Shown in pieces: positions 43,892-55,257 of a DNA stretch of 64,000 bases. A program made the translations under genes and the position numbers. The number at the start of each line of letters is the position of its first letter. Positions within the stretch are counted from its first letter, which is position 1. This stretch comes from Acheta domesticus (Eukaryota; Arthropoda; Insecta; Orthoptera; Gryllidae), in assembly GCA_031308135.1 (NCBI GenBank), contig JAHLJT010002630.1, positions 98,901,510 through 98,965,509 of the forward strand. Direction: 5' to 3'. Below the pieces are notes generated by a model. The model was not told where the DNA came from, made no database searches, and saw nothing but the letters and a program-made list of their open reading frames with translations.

Positions 43892-45645
43892 GTGGGCCGT
43901 CGATTATCCGAACTAATTGGGACCAGGTATAGTTTGGATATTCAATAATTCGGATAACCGAACCTTAAAATTGCAAGTGTACATAAAATGCTGTACGTAT
44001 AAAGTTTCTTTAAGAGAACAACTGAGTGACAGCTGTTAAGCATTTACTATCGATTGTTTGACAATGTACCGTTAGTTCTCTTGCACTTAAAGGTGGTGAA
44101 AAGCATTTTTCTGCTAATAATAAACATTATGAGTTCTTGAGCATTTATTGTAGGATTTGAAAGAGGTCACTGAAGTCAGATAATTGACTTAGTATCTCGT
44201 TAATATTTATCACTGTGCCATCGCACATGTACATGCCGCATAATCAAATATTTAAGATATTTATTAGAAAAATATACATTGTTCATAGCGACAAATGACG
44301 GCGCGGAGGCGTGAGCACATTTTCAGGTATTTATGACGCCACAATTGTCAGACTAGCAAAATTTGAGTCGACAGAGATAAATAAACAAAAATATTTAGGA
44401 TTAGGAGAAACTGATGAGCATTAGGTTCAAAATCGAACTTGTGACAAAATTATAACAATTTTATTTTGGTTTCAAAAGACAAGTGAATGACAAACATTCT
44501 ATGTAAGGAAGGGTGTAAATTAGAATAAAAATGACATATTTTGAATGAATGGATGAAAAATTAAACCATTAGTTTTAGTAGAGTTGGGATGAGGAAGAAA
44601 ATACAATTTTCTTTGTAGAACGTACGTGTGACAAAAGACGGGAAGAGACGGCGATTGTGTTTCGAACTTCCTTGTGAATGAAAGAAGGAAGTTAGTACAG
44701 AACGCTTTCAGATCTGGTTGGGTACAGATGTGGCTGTCCGATGGAAGTTAAACTTTGAGATGCGCTAGTGAAGGAGATTAATGGATGTCTACAGCCGCGG
44801 GACAAATTACCAGACGGTCATGGAGTAAGAATGGTGATGGTTCGCCCCCGGCTGCGTCGAGACTCCAAAAAGGGAAGTGGTTCGACTTCGATTTTTTTTT
44901 GTTGCCGTCGTAATAGACATTTGTAAGAGGGCCAAGTTGTGTTTGGTAAAAGAAAGAAAAGATCACTTTTTAAAGTAAAAAGTAACATGGCCGTGATAAA
45001 AGAAAATGCGTGCTTGTGTGAATGAGTATTTTTGAATGTTAAGTGTGAATGTATTGTAAATATTTATGTTTTGTGTTTGTTCTTTCCATGTTTTTCTAAG
45101 GTATTTAAATTTGTTCGTGTTGTATCAGCAGCGAGAGGCGGCAACCATGCCAAGTAAACGTTTTATGAATAAATTCATTGCATCTATTCATGGTGGCTAT
45201 GATTTTTGAAAATTTTTCGTTTTATTTATTTGGGAAATCGGGAAGCCAGCAGGTTACATCCGAATTTCCCACAATAAATGATAAATACCGTATCCTGTAT
45301 AGGCGGCTTCGCAAACCCATGATCCTATACATTTCTTTAAACGGTCCGTGGTTTCACGTCACATGTTCATGATTGTTACGAAATAATAATAACATAAGGA
45401 AATAGGAATTATTTCAGTGGCCCGCCTAATGTGGAGGCGATTATAAATAAGTAAATAATATAACAAAAGCAAGTTCCGTTTCATTGCTGTCAATCACATC
45501 GGGGATCATTTTCAATACTCATTATTACAAAAGAAAATGAAACCGTATAGTACACGGTACCTAATTAAAAAGTATTCAGAAAAAATATGAGTTCGGATGT
45601 TTGACGTTTCGGATGATTGACGTTCTGATAAACGACGTCTCACCG
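43892..45645. mobile_element. Degenerate pogo/Tigger-like element
   Basis: TA-flanked. The left end CAGTGGGCCGTCGATTATCC, then GAACTAATTGGGACC, is partly mirrored at the right end by CGTTCTGATAAACGACGTCT and CACCG. Left end matches pogo/Tigger-type termini (family knowledge). No transposase frame over 70 codons; the 1.75-kb interior is AT-rich and unclassified. The right terminus is poorly conserved. Confidence 0.5.
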
Positions 45646-45655
45646 TAATATATCA

Positions 45656-46345
45656 TTAACTTCATTCATTCGCTCATTAACTTCATTCATTCGCCCATTA
45701 ACTTCATTCATTCGCTCATTAACTTCATTCACTCGCTCATTAACTTCATCACTCATTCATTAACTTCATTCACTCGCTCATTAACTTCATTCACTCGCTC
45801 ATTAACTTCATTCACTCGCTCATTAACTTCATTCACTCGCTCATTAACTTCATTCACTCGCTCATTAACTTCATTCACTCGCTCATTAACTTCATTCACT
45901 CGCTCATTAACTTCATTCACTCGCTCATTAACTTCATCACTCGCTCATTAACTTCATTCACTCGCTCATTAACTTCATTCACTCGCTCATTAACTTCATT
46001 CACTCGCTCATTAACTTCATTCACTCGCTCATTAACTTCATTCACTCGCTCATTAACTTCATTCACTCGCTCATTAACTTCATTTACTCATTAACTCCAT
46101 TTACCCATTCATTCATTCATTAACTTCATTTACCCATTCATTCACTCATTAACTTCATTTACCCATTCATTCATTCACTCATTAACTTCATTCATTCACC
46201 CATTAACTTCATTCACCCATTAACTTCATTTACCCATTCATTCATTCACTCATTAACTTCATTCATTCACCCATTAACTTCATTTACCTATTCATTTATT
46301 CACTCGTTAACTTCATCTCCCCATTCATTCATTTACTCATTGACT
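45656..46345. repeat. 21-bp minisatellite
   Basis: Unit CATTCACTCGCTCATTAACTT (21 bases), near-perfect at 45715-46085 with two shortened units, then degraded CATTTACCCATTCATTCATT variants to the end. About 32 units. Confidence 0.97.
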
Positions 46346-47519
46346 TCATTCATTCCTTCCGGCACAACCGACATCCTCGCGCGCTTGGGCTTCGGTGCTG
46401 CCCGTGGCGGGGTTTCTGGGGGCCGAGGGGGCTGCACTTATCGATTGCGCGGGGGCGGACCAAGCTGTGCGGGGGCGGCGGGGGCGGCGGTGGCCGCGAG
46501 GCGCGAACGAAGGCTTTTTGGGCTAAGCGCTGCAGCGAAGGGATGAACGGAACATGACTGGAATGCGCCACTGAACGGGTCGGGGATGGAGAAAGTTGAG
46601 CATAGTTGGGTTAAGCGAACCTCTAGCAAAACAAACGCCGCTCGGTACAGTCAACTTGACTGCGGTATCGGCAGCGTATGGGCCACTCTCTCTGGCAGTT
46701 CGATGCGCTGTTGCCGCACAATACTTCGCACATGACACCTTCTACCTGACAGATAAATTAAATCTCAAAACATTAACACTTAGTAGAAGGGGGCCACACG
46801 TCTTAATATCATGTTCGTAACCTTCGCCACAGACGAACTCTATCGCCCCCGCGACTTCGTGTGAGTTGGATGAGCGGCAACGCGGAACGCTGGCTGTGAG
46901 AAAGTAAACAAATCATCGCAATGATTGCTTCTGATTAGGTGGTATGACGTCATATGACACCATTGCAGACGTTGCAGTGACTGCGTTGGCGCCTCAGACG
47001 GTTTGAATTGAGCGCCCGGAAGTGACATCTCAACCAAAGTTTCTTGAATACATTTTTTTTCTGTGAAAACTGGATCTTAAATACTTCGTGGAATTCTATA
47101 AAAGGATATTTTTTGTCACGAAAACTTCCGGACATTCTGTACCTACTATATCCCTCCCATTAACAGTGAGTAAAACATGGAAACTCTGAATCTTCCTGAT
47201 ATCTTTCCCGGTTTCTGTTTCGACTTCAATTAATCTTATCAGCTTGGAAAATGCACCCAAGCAACACCATAGTTGCCTGCGCTCCCCAACGACGGAATTG
47301 GGTATTTTGGAAGACCATTAAAATATATAATACCCCAAGGAGTCAGTCCGTACTTTTGGCTTACACATTTTGTAATTTGGCTTTTGACAATATTTAGAAG
47401 AACAATCGTCAATTTATCTTTCTAAAGCTGTTCGATAATCCGTCTAGTGCGAAAAGGGTTATGGAAAACTGAGTACCATCTGGGCATGTAGCACTCCCAC
47501 TTTCCCTTTCCTCTGCACG
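46346..47519. other. Unassigned stretch with CpG-rich start
   Basis: 46370-46515 is CpG-rich (GGGGGCGG words); the rest is ordinary AT-rich DNA without recognised genes. Confidence 0.4.
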
Positions 47520-47965
47520 ACCATAAGGATCAAATGCTTTTGCTCCTATGGCTATAGATCAACACCATTCTCGACTAACTTCATCCCCAAAAGCTTTTCC
47601 TCCTGTGGCGATGGATTAAAACATCCCCGACAAAATTCGTCCTCAAAAGCTTTCTTCATATGGCTATGAATCAAAAACTTCTCCGAAAGATGTCGTCCTC
47701 AAAATTTATTCTTTTTATGTCAGTGGATCAAAACATCTCCGACAAACTTCGTTTAAAAAACCTTTTCTACCTACGGCCATGGATCAAAAATGTCCCCGAC
47801 ACACTTCGTTCTCAAAAGCTTTTCTTTATATGGCTATGGATAAAAAACCTCTCCGTCGAACGTCGTCCTCAAAAGCTTTCTTCCTACGGCTATAGATGAA
47901 AAACGTCCCCGACAAACTAGCTTTCCTTCCTATGGTTATGAATAAAAAATGTCTCCGACAAACTT
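47520..47965 (+). repeat. Degenerate ~56-bp tandem repeat, about 8 units
   Basis: TATGGCTATGGATCAAAAA-like words recur at about 47547, 47603, 47656, 47713, 47770, 47828, 47883 and 47931, each followed by CCCCGACAAACTTCGTCCTC- and AAAAGCTTT-like words. Strongly diverged. Confidence 0.8.
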
Positions 47966-48156
47966 CATCGTTCGAGACAATTGATTCCAGCCGAGAGCAT
48001 TTGCTTGACATACATTTGCTTGAGCAAACATATTCTTTGGCTTTACACCTATGTTAACTTCTCCAGTTCCTGTTTGGATTTAATTCATCTCATCACATTG
48101 GAGAAAGGCACCAAAACAGCGAAATGCCTGCCCATGCTGCTTAAGGACAGAATGCT

Positions 48157-48516
48157 GGTGTTTTGGAATTCTATTGAGAGATAAAAACTCTGGTTTTGCC
48201 ATGTCACTGCTGAGTGTTCATTGATTTAATAATTATGATCGCCTTTTCCCAGGAGAGTATTGACAATTCGTTTCTTCAATTTAAGAATTAATAATTTTGT
48301 GGGATTCGAGAAATCCTGAATTCTAACTTCGTATTCCTAGTTTTTGGAATTCTATTGAGAGATGAAATATCTTGTTTAGCCATGTCACAGCTGAGTATTC
48401 ATTGATTTAATAATTATTTTCCCAGGAGAATATTGACAATTCGTTCCTTCAGTTTAAGAGTTAATAATTTTGTGGGATTCGAGAAATCCTGAATTCTAAC
48501 TTCGTATTCCTAGTTT
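48157..48516 (+). repeat. Tandem duplication of ~180 bp
   Basis: TTTTGGAATTCTATTGAGAG opens each unit (about 48158 and 48342), and CTAACTTCGTATTCCTAGTT closes each. The second unit is shorter by small deletions. Confidence 0.93.
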
Positions 48517-49655
48517 TAAAGAATACGAGACTTGGACTAAGGCATTCTCAGTCTCTAAGTAAGGGTGGGCGTAATGGATTTCTTTTGTTTCCGAGTGCAA
48601 AGTACGGTGGCTCAGAAGCGATTTGAACTTCCTCTCTTTTTTCTTGAGCAACCAGCTCTTCGCTAAGGCTACTTGCCTAATGGCGCCGTTCATTTGTCGA
48701 AAGCGATGGAGAGAGTACTTGCACTACAGCAGAAACCAGTTCTTCTTCTTCTTCTTCCACATTTTAGTCGAACACATCGTTCGAACGTAAGTCCTCATTC
48801 ACATATCCCAAAATTTCTTCTTTCACCTACCTAACATAACCGGACCATCCTTTTACAACCTCGGCATAGATAACCCTCCCTTCCTGAGAACAAAAAATTG
48901 ATATCCCCTTCATTGATTTTTAAACTGCTTTTGCACGTTTGAATAAGATAATTAACTTCTGTAATTGAAATCAGCTCTAGTGATGCTCCGGCGGTGCTCA
49001 TTGAGTTTCCCCACTCGTAATTTTTAAGATTAGAATAAGTCATCAATCATCTGTAGAGCCGAAAAGCTGAACGATGCAAATTCAGAAAGAATAAATAAAT
49101 GAATTGAGAGAGAACGTAAGCTTAAAATCTAAGACTCCACACCAACACAAGGGAAGTCCTATATTTTGATAGTAGTTTGTGCAATTAGTTTATGATGTTA
49201 AGCTTTATTGCATGAACACAAGTTTTGATAACGAACGACGTTAGGAGCGATGTTTAAAATCTGAAAGAATTGCAACAGAGCAACATTATAACAAGTTGCA
49301 TACGCAATTTTTTTGTATGACAGCATTATAAATTTATAAGAAAATCAAACTTAATTTTGCGAAACAACTCTCTTGTGACGTCTCGGGTATTTGACATCCG
49401 TGCGAGAAAACTGTGATCGGCTGTTCCGTTTACCTCTACCTTCCCAAGATTCTCTCTCTGCGATTGGCTGAAGGTCTGATGACGCAGTCATCGTGCCGTA
49501 AAATGCTAATATGTCATCCTTTGTGCCGTAAAATTCCCTATTATGAACGATTTATTGTAACAGAACATAATGTAATAGTCCTGTCGTCGAAATAAACAAC
49601 TGACTCACTCCACTCGCATCTAGCGGAATGAGGCCCTAAGAAAACGTGCGCGGAT
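48517..49655. other. Unassigned stretch
   Basis: Nothing recognised. Confidence 0.35.
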
Positions 49656-49716
49656 AATGATAATAATAATAATAATAATAATAATAATATAATAATAATA
49701 ATAATAATAATAATGA
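49656..49716. repeat. (AAT)n microsatellite, left of MITE
   Basis: AAT units with a few slips; together with 49903-49945 it was one TAA tract before the MITE inserted (inference). Confidence 0.92.
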
Positions 49717-49718
49717 TA

Positions 49719-49901
49719 CAGTACATCCTTATTAACAGGAATTCCAAGGGACCAAAGTTTTCGGAGTTCGTGATATAAAAGTTCGTATTATCCGAGAATT
49801 ATAAATGCCCGTATTACCGTCATCCCTTGCCGGGACGGTAGTTTTGTCCGTGTTATGGCGAAATACGTGTTAAGCGAGTTTGCGATAACGAGGGTTTACT
49901 G
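49719..49901. mobile_element. Pogo-type MITE inside (AAT)n
   Basis: 183 bases flanked by TA. Ends CAGTACATCCTTATTAACAG and GATAACGAGGGTTTACTG, with GAATTCC-AAGGGACC and TATCCGAGAA words typical of pogo/Tigger-derived MITEs. AAT repeats continue on both sides. Confidence 0.75.
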
Positions 49902-49902
49902 T

Positions 49903-49947
49903 AATAATAATAATAATAATAATAATATAATAATAATAATAATAATT
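49903..49947. repeat. (AAT)n microsatellite, right of MITE
   Basis: Continuation of the TAA tract beyond the MITE. Confidence 0.92.
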
Positions 49948-50606
49948 AATGTCTGATGTTTTGGATCAATTGTTAAACGATTGATGTTTTAAACATATTT
50001 GTACATTTATTTTAACCCTTTACATCTCATTGTTCCAAAAATGAAAGAGTCAATTTCAAGTTCTTTCTCTTTATCTCAAATATTCTTTTGGAAATTTCAT
50101 CTCCTCAATAAACGGATATTCCCCAAAACCAATAGAAACAAAATTCTCTACTTTTTTAACTGGCATGAATTTTACAAAATACTAAATCTCTATTTCATAA
50201 TTCTGAAAACTTCTACTCATTTAGAAGACCAGTAAAGTCTACAGAGAAGCAGATCACCCGATCTGACCATCGGATTACCAGAACGCACCAGAGAAATGGA
50301 CGGGCTCAGGTGGACGTGAAGAAGCTTTTAACCAAAGTGCGCGACTTTGGGGTTGGAGAGCTGCGGAACCTGATCTAGATTTTCAGCTTCTTGGAGGTGC
50401 ACTACGTCGCTATTATTCTTGAGGTTTTCATCCCTTCTGCTGGTTTCGAGTCCCATACCACACGACGCAGTTATCCGTAGACTCATTAAAATTACTATGG
50501 TATATTATGCAACTAGTTTATAATTAAGCTGTAGCGTATGAGCTCGTATATGTTTTGAAACCGAGCGACGTGTGGGCTTCAAATTTGTGTGAATGCAATA
50601 AAGCAA

Positions 50607-50607
<1 letters not shown>
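49948..50607. other. Unassigned stretch
   Basis: No recognised element between the microsatellites. Confidence 0.4.

Positions 50608-50655
<48 letters not shown>
50608..50655. repeat. (ATT)n, LINE 3' tail on the complement
   Basis: About 16 ATT units; on the complement these are the TAA-type repeats in which Dong/R4 relatives end. Confidence 0.95.
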
Positions 50656-50656
<1 letters not shown>

Positions 50657-50758
50657 CTCTAAATCACGACTAAAGATGTTATGTGTCGGCTGAATATAAA
50701 ATCTACTCCAGGTTGCAACCAGCCACCTAAGGGGTAGATCTAGGGACTGTCGGTGCCT

Positions 50759-51106
50759 CTACAATACTTTGCGCAAAATGTGGGCTGTTCCAAATAAAGC
50801 GATTTCTTGCACTTCCCAATCTTTCGGATTACCTGGGAGTTTAGACAAGTTCTTACACAAATTTTGCGGAACAAATCCCAGAGCTCCGATAACTATCGGT
50901 ACGACCTGTGCTTTGACGCCCCACATTCGGCTGATCTCGATTTCCAAACTCTTGTATTTAAGACGTTTCTCTGCCTCCTTGGTAGCGACGTTTTGATCGC
51001 AAGGTACAGCAACATCGATAAGTAAACATGATTTTTTCTCCATATCCCGGATGACTATATCCGGTTTGTTTGCCGCTATCGTGCGATCAGTTTGAATTTG
51101 TTGGTC
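50759..51106 (-). pseudogene. LINE restriction-like endonuclease domain
   Basis: Directly in frame after the TAA stop, the complement continues DQQIQTDRTI, then KPDIVIRD, then CLLIDVAVPCDQNVATKEAE, KYKSLEIEISRMW, VPIVIGALGFVPQNL and ALFGTAHILRKVL, ending at TAG (50759-50761). The PD...D pattern (KPD and IDVAVP) with downstream Lys-rich helix is the nuclease core used by R2/R4 LINEs to nick target DNA. It would be made only by readthrough or from an intact relative. The nuclease residues themselves look preserved, so only the stop (position usually aromatic, probably Trp) and upstream damage inactivate it. Confidence 0.9.
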
Positions 51107-52641
51107 TTACAATATCGTACACAATCCAACGGACGTCACCGGTTTCGGTGAGTGTTCGTACCACTTGGGGCATGTGTTCGGAACTTCGAGGGCGGTACAG
51201 ATCTGCCAGTGGAGGTAGCTACACACCCTGTCGTGTCTTTTCAAATATTCGGTCTTTGCTAGAATTGGACAAGCTGAGACAATATGATCAATGGTTTCTA
51301 CGTGTTCCTGACAAATGCGGCATTTATCATCTTGGGAAATTTTGAGAACCGCTTTATCATAATGTCGTGTTCTCAAGGCCTGATCTTGGGCAGCTATTAC
51401 AAGTGCTTCCGATTCTGGCTTCATTCTTCCCCTTTTAAGCCACATAAATGATTGATCTTTATTGATCTGCACCTTGTCCATTCTTTTTAGATATTGTCCG
51501 TGGAGTGGTTTGTCTCTCCACGATTTCATTAACATTTTCTGTGTCTCAAATTTCATGTTAAGTAGCATCAGAAGTTCAATGTCTCTCTCATTCTGGGTGT
51601 CTTGCATAGTCTTGTTCGCAATGCTTCTTGCTACACTTACAATGCCTCTGTTTCCCATTCTTCGGTCAGATTTCATGACCTGCCTCATTAGTGGGTCATC
51701 TTGATGGCTGACTACATACTTTCCCATCCCGGTTATTGCATTGTGCCAGGAGGCTTCAATTTGTCTCAGGCCTCTTCCTCCTTCCTTACGTGACACATAA
51801 AGTCTATGTACATCAGCTCGGGGGTGGGCGACATGATGCATTGTAAGCAGTTTTCTGGTTTTTCGATCTATGATGCGAATTTCCTGTTCATTCCAGTCTA
51901 CTAGTCCGAAACTGTATTCGGCTACAGGCACCGCCAAACTACCTATTGCTGATATTTTATTCCTTGAGTTCAGAGCGGACTGCAGGACAAGTCTCACTCG
52001 TCTATAATACTCCCTGCGAATTCTCTCTTTCATTGTGTCGTTCGAGATGGTCTCACATTCTTCAATGCCCAGATATTTGTAAGTTTTACTTGGCTCAAGA
52101 TCTTGAATCACAGTGTGTCTATCAACTTCAATGTTCTCTGACGTTGTCATTTTGCCTCTTTTTAAGTTGACTTTTGCACACTTGTCAAGACCAAACTTCA
52201 TGCAGATGTCATTGCTAAAATCATTGATGACAGACAGCATTTGGGAGAGAATCGCTTCATTCTTAGCAAACACTTTAAGATCCTCCATGTAAAATAAAGG
52301 TGATACAGGCCTTTCATCACCATGGAGCTTGTAACCAAAGTCAGTGTGCGACAGCTGTCTTGATAGAGGAATCAAACTAATGCAAAACAACAGAGGGGAT
52401 AGTGAATCTCCTTGAAAAATTCCCCTGTTAATCTGAATACTTCTTGTTTCTACTACTCCCTTTCCGCTGTGGATTAGTAACCTGGTGCTCCACGACTTCA
52501 TACTAGCCTTGCAAAACTCAACGAGTCTAGGATGAAATCGATAGATCTCCAGGGTCTTCAAAATCCAATTGTGTGGTACACTGTCAAAGGCCTTCTGGTA
52601 GTCAATCCAAGCCATGCTTAAATTACGTTTTCGTTTCTTCT
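51107..52641 (-). pseudogene. LINE reverse transcriptase region, truncated and inactive-looking
   Basis: The frame is open from the (AAG)n edge at about 52641; the ATG at 52615 is an internal Met (…RNLSMAWIDYQKAFD), not the true start. Numbering from that Met: RT motif A with AWIDYQKAFDSVPH (residues 2-15, catalytic Asp5), motif B around QGDSLSPLLF (68-77), motif C at 109-112 reading YMED where RTs have YxDD, so the first metal-binding Asp is Glu (codon at 52283-52285). The thumb and connector follow, then a CCHC cluster (C432, C435, H444, C449). A TAA at 51107-51109 ends the frame. The protein would copy element RNA at the target site. The loss of the N-terminus, the Asp-to-Glu change and the stop together argue for a dead copy. 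Confidence 0.9.
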
Positions 52642-52642
52642 T

Positions 52643-52670
<28 letters not shown>
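52622..52670. repeat. (TTC)n, in-frame Lys codons on the complement
   Basis: About 15 TTC units, read as AAG (Lys) in the RT frame just before KRKRNLSMAW. It marks the 5' edge of the recognisable RT. Confidence 0.92.
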
Positions 52671-52673
<3 letters not shown>

Positions 52674-52740
52674 TTATTATTACTATTATTATTATTATTA
52701 CTATTATTATTATTAATATTATTATTGATATTATTATCTA
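52671..52740. repeat. (ATT)n, tail of the upstream LINE relative
   Basis: ATT units with ACT and AATATT interruptions, between the two LINE segments. Confidence 0.9.
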
Positions 52741-53115
52741 TTATTTCACTCCAATGGAGGCCAAAATCTTGCTCCAGGACTGTCTAGCAAAGGACGTAAG
52801 ATTTCTGCATTACATCTTGCCCATCTACTCTCCCACTCTTCTTTGGAAAATATTGCACGTGTCCAAGATCACGCAGTCCTCAATGAATATGTACACATCA
52901 CAGTGCAAGTCTAAGATGTCGATTCTGCATTTCAATGTGTTTGGGATTTCACCTGTAGCACCAATTTTCACGAATTTTGGCATATCCTAAATAGATTTGA
53001 TGGAAGGTATTTGATAATTTTTCCATGCGTGTTTTCTTCAGATTGGCTGGTAGAGGTACTGCAATATCGATGATGTAAGTTTTCCTTTCAATCTTCAAAA
53101 CCAGTACAATGTCCG
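52741..53115 (-). pseudogene. Second, older R4-like LINE 3' end with degenerate endonuclease
   Basis: On the complement: ISDIVLVLKIERKTYIIDI then AVPLPANL, EKLSNTFHQIYLGYAKIREN, then after a frame break GATGEIPNTLKCRIDILDL and VILDTCNIFQRRVGE, then a 3' UTR ending TTGGAGTGAAATAATAG before TAA repeats. This matches the RLE layout (IDIAVP core; GATG...VILDTC tail) of a related but distinct R4-like family. SD replaces the usual PD, and stops and a frameshift show it is old. Confidence 0.72.
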
Positions 53116-53494
53116 AAATGTTGTTTGGGGTTTGTTCATTATTGTTTATTATTTAGTTATTATTACTATTATTGTTATTATTGTCATTATTATTGTTGTT
53201 ATTTCTTTTACTCACCTGTAAACTTATGAATAGCGGAGGTAAGTTTCTCGTTTGGCAATTGCCAACGGATCGTTGCAACTCCAAATTCACTTAGCAATAG
53301 TCAATAGAACTCAAACATCATTTGTTTTATTATCATGATTGTTATTATTATTATCATTATTATCAATGTTGTTGTTAGCCATACATCCCATTGCGAGGCA
53401 AGACCTCCCACTCGATAGCGGGGAAACTCATTTAATTAGGTGAATCAGTCCTGAAGTGCACTTACTCTCTGAAATGCTGCAACCAAAACTACTT
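53116..53494. other. Unassigned stretch with ATT-rich microsatellites
   Basis: Imperfect ATT/GTT tracts at 53140-53205 and 53335-53380; no coding sequence. Confidence 0.5.
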
Positions 53495-53613
53495 CTAGGT
53501 CGAATTCAATCGCTGTCTGGAGAATTCTAGCGTCCGGTCGCTCTGATCGGTAGTTTTCCGTGGTTTCTCCGATCAGTACCAGACAAATGCTGGAACAGTA
53601 CCCTAACAATGCG
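53495..53613 (+). mobile_element. SINE family A fragment
   Basis: AATTCAATCGCTGTCTGGAG, GATCGGTAGTTTTCCGTGG and GGAACAGTACCCTAACAA match the central part of family A; head and tail are lost. Confidence 0.8.
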
Positions 53614-54175
53614 GCGTGACGAACGCGGAGTCTTTGTATTACGAAATTGATGGTAAATCTCTCTTTGAAGTATTCGAAAGTTCGCACTCAAAAGTTTTAA
53701 AAGAAAAAAAATGAAGGTGCACACAACGATTGTTACACATTTACTTTCTGACTCTGGATAAGTGATAAATCGTACATTGGCGCTACGGATCTCCATGAAT
53801 TGAAGACCTCGGGGCAATGACATGCCTTGCCACATTTCTGATGAAATTGAGATATTAGTGTCTTTCGATGCCTCATAGAGATATCTACATGTTGGGTTTT
53901 TATTTTAAAGATTCGCCGTTAGATGGCAGTGTAATTCGTAAATTAGTGTTCTTTATCTCAATGTATAGAATGCAGTGTCTAAACCTTTAGTTGTCTTTTC
54001 TGTACATTTAGGTATTCTAAGCATGTTATTGCCCCCAGGTCTCCAATTATTTTGTAAATTTTTGGATCTCCATTTTTTTTGTTATTTAAGGTTGCATCAA
54101 CATCTAGGTCATTAGTGACCACTATTGGATATAATGTTATGGTAACTGTTAAGATGACATGATATGGAGATTATA
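53614..54175. other. Unassigned stretch
   Basis: AT-rich without recognisable features. Confidence 0.4.
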
Positions 54176-54392
54176 ATAATGATAATAATAACAAAATGTC
54201 TTTATTTGTGGCGTGGCTCAGGCCATAAGGCCTACTCTTCCGCCTAACCACACCACACCACACAGATTATAGGGGGTGAAAGGACGAACACAAATTCAAC
54301 CATGCCCGGGGAGGAACTCAAACCCGCGATCCATCGGTCCGAGGTCACTACGACCCTGCTGCCTTAGGGAACTCGGCCACCGGGGATCGGCG
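54176..54392 (-). mobile_element. SINE family B, full-length
   Basis: On the complement the head contains GGTGGCCGAGTTCCCTAAGG (A-box region, tRNA-Ser/Leu-like) and GGTTTGAGTTCC (B box); the body includes GGTTAGGCGGAAGAGTAGG; the tail is AATAAAGACATTTTGTTATT with ATT-type repeats. About 217 bases. Confidence 0.72.
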
Positions 54393-54449
54393 CTCTGATA
54401 TTTTATAAGTTTGTATCGCCCAGACGTATAGCGTAAAACGTAAAGTGCG

Positions 54450-54860
54450 GCATCTCCATGGAAACCGCCGCTTTCGTTGGCTGGGACTTCATGGCCTGCG
54501 CCTGCGGCACTCGAGGGGACGTTGCGGCGCGGCCCGGAAGGCCTCGGAGGGCGGCGGCGGGGACAAGCGCAGCGGCGTGTTCGGCCCCGGGCGAGGGCGC
54601 GGGTGGGGCGGAAGGAGCGGTCAATAGCGCGCCGGCACAATGCGCGAAACGGGCTCGCGGACGGCGGCGAACGAGGTCCACCGCCCCCGCCGTCCCCACC
54701 GCCCCCACCACCCCTCGCCGCCGCCCTCCGGGCCCTCGCCCGCAGTGACTGTGCACCCTCGTGCGGCGCGTAACAGGTCCCGAGGCTGACACGCCCCCTC
54801 TGGCCTCGTCCCAGCCTTCGCTCGAGTCTCCGTCGTTGCCGTTTCCGTCGCAGCGGTTAA
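54450..54860. other. CpG-rich island-like block
   Basis: GGCGGCGG, GCGCGGCCCGG and similar words with open frames of 60-183 codons on both strands, none recognised. Could be a promoter/first exon or GC-rich filler. Confidence 0.5.
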
Positions 54861-54975
54861 AGGCCCGCCATTCCCTCGCTTTAGCCGCTTGGGTCTCTTT
54901 AGTCGCCCCCAACGCCCATGACTTTGCTTCTAGTAAGTAAGCCCAGGATCTCACTCATGATCTCACCCCCTAAAC

Positions 54976-55105
54976 TCACTCCTTGAACTCTCTGTCCCTG
55001 AACTCTCTGTCCCTGAACTCTCTGTCCCTGAACTCTCTGTCCCTGAACTCTCTGTCCCTGAACTCTCTGTCCCTGAATTCTCTGTCCCTGAACTCTGTCC
55101 CTGAA
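54976..55105. repeat. 15-bp minisatellite, about 8 units
   Basis: Unit CTGAACTCTCTGTCC, almost perfect; on the complement it encodes a QGQRV repeat in one open frame, which is not evidence of a gene. Confidence 0.97.
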
Positions 55106-55257
55106 GTTACCCTTTGAACTCACCCTGAACTTCTTGAAATTACCTCATATACTCGGACCATGAAGTCACCACCCAAACTCTCAATTCGGGCTCACCATTC
55201 GAACTCATCCCTCACACTCACCACTCGAACTGACCACACTTGCTCATCACCCGACTC

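Larger units (their letters stand above)
50656..52670 (-). mobile_element. 5'-truncated Dong/R4-like non-LTR retrotransposon
   Basis: Order on the complement: (AAG)n edge, part of the reverse transcriptase, connecting region with a CCHC motif, restriction-like endonuclease (RLE), a short 3' UTR (TAG stop at 50759 to about 50663) and an (AAT)n tail. This order and the RLE after the RT mark the R2/R4 type of LINE; the C-terminal GALG...ALFGTAHILRKVL signature and TAA tail point to the Dong/R4 branch. The N-terminal part including the first RT motifs is missing. 3' fragments of the same family lie at 34526-34859. Confidence 0.9.

Noticed and set aside
54403..54954. 183-codon minus-strand frame
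   Set aside because: Runs through CpG-rich DNA with equally open plus-strand frames and no recognisable domain.
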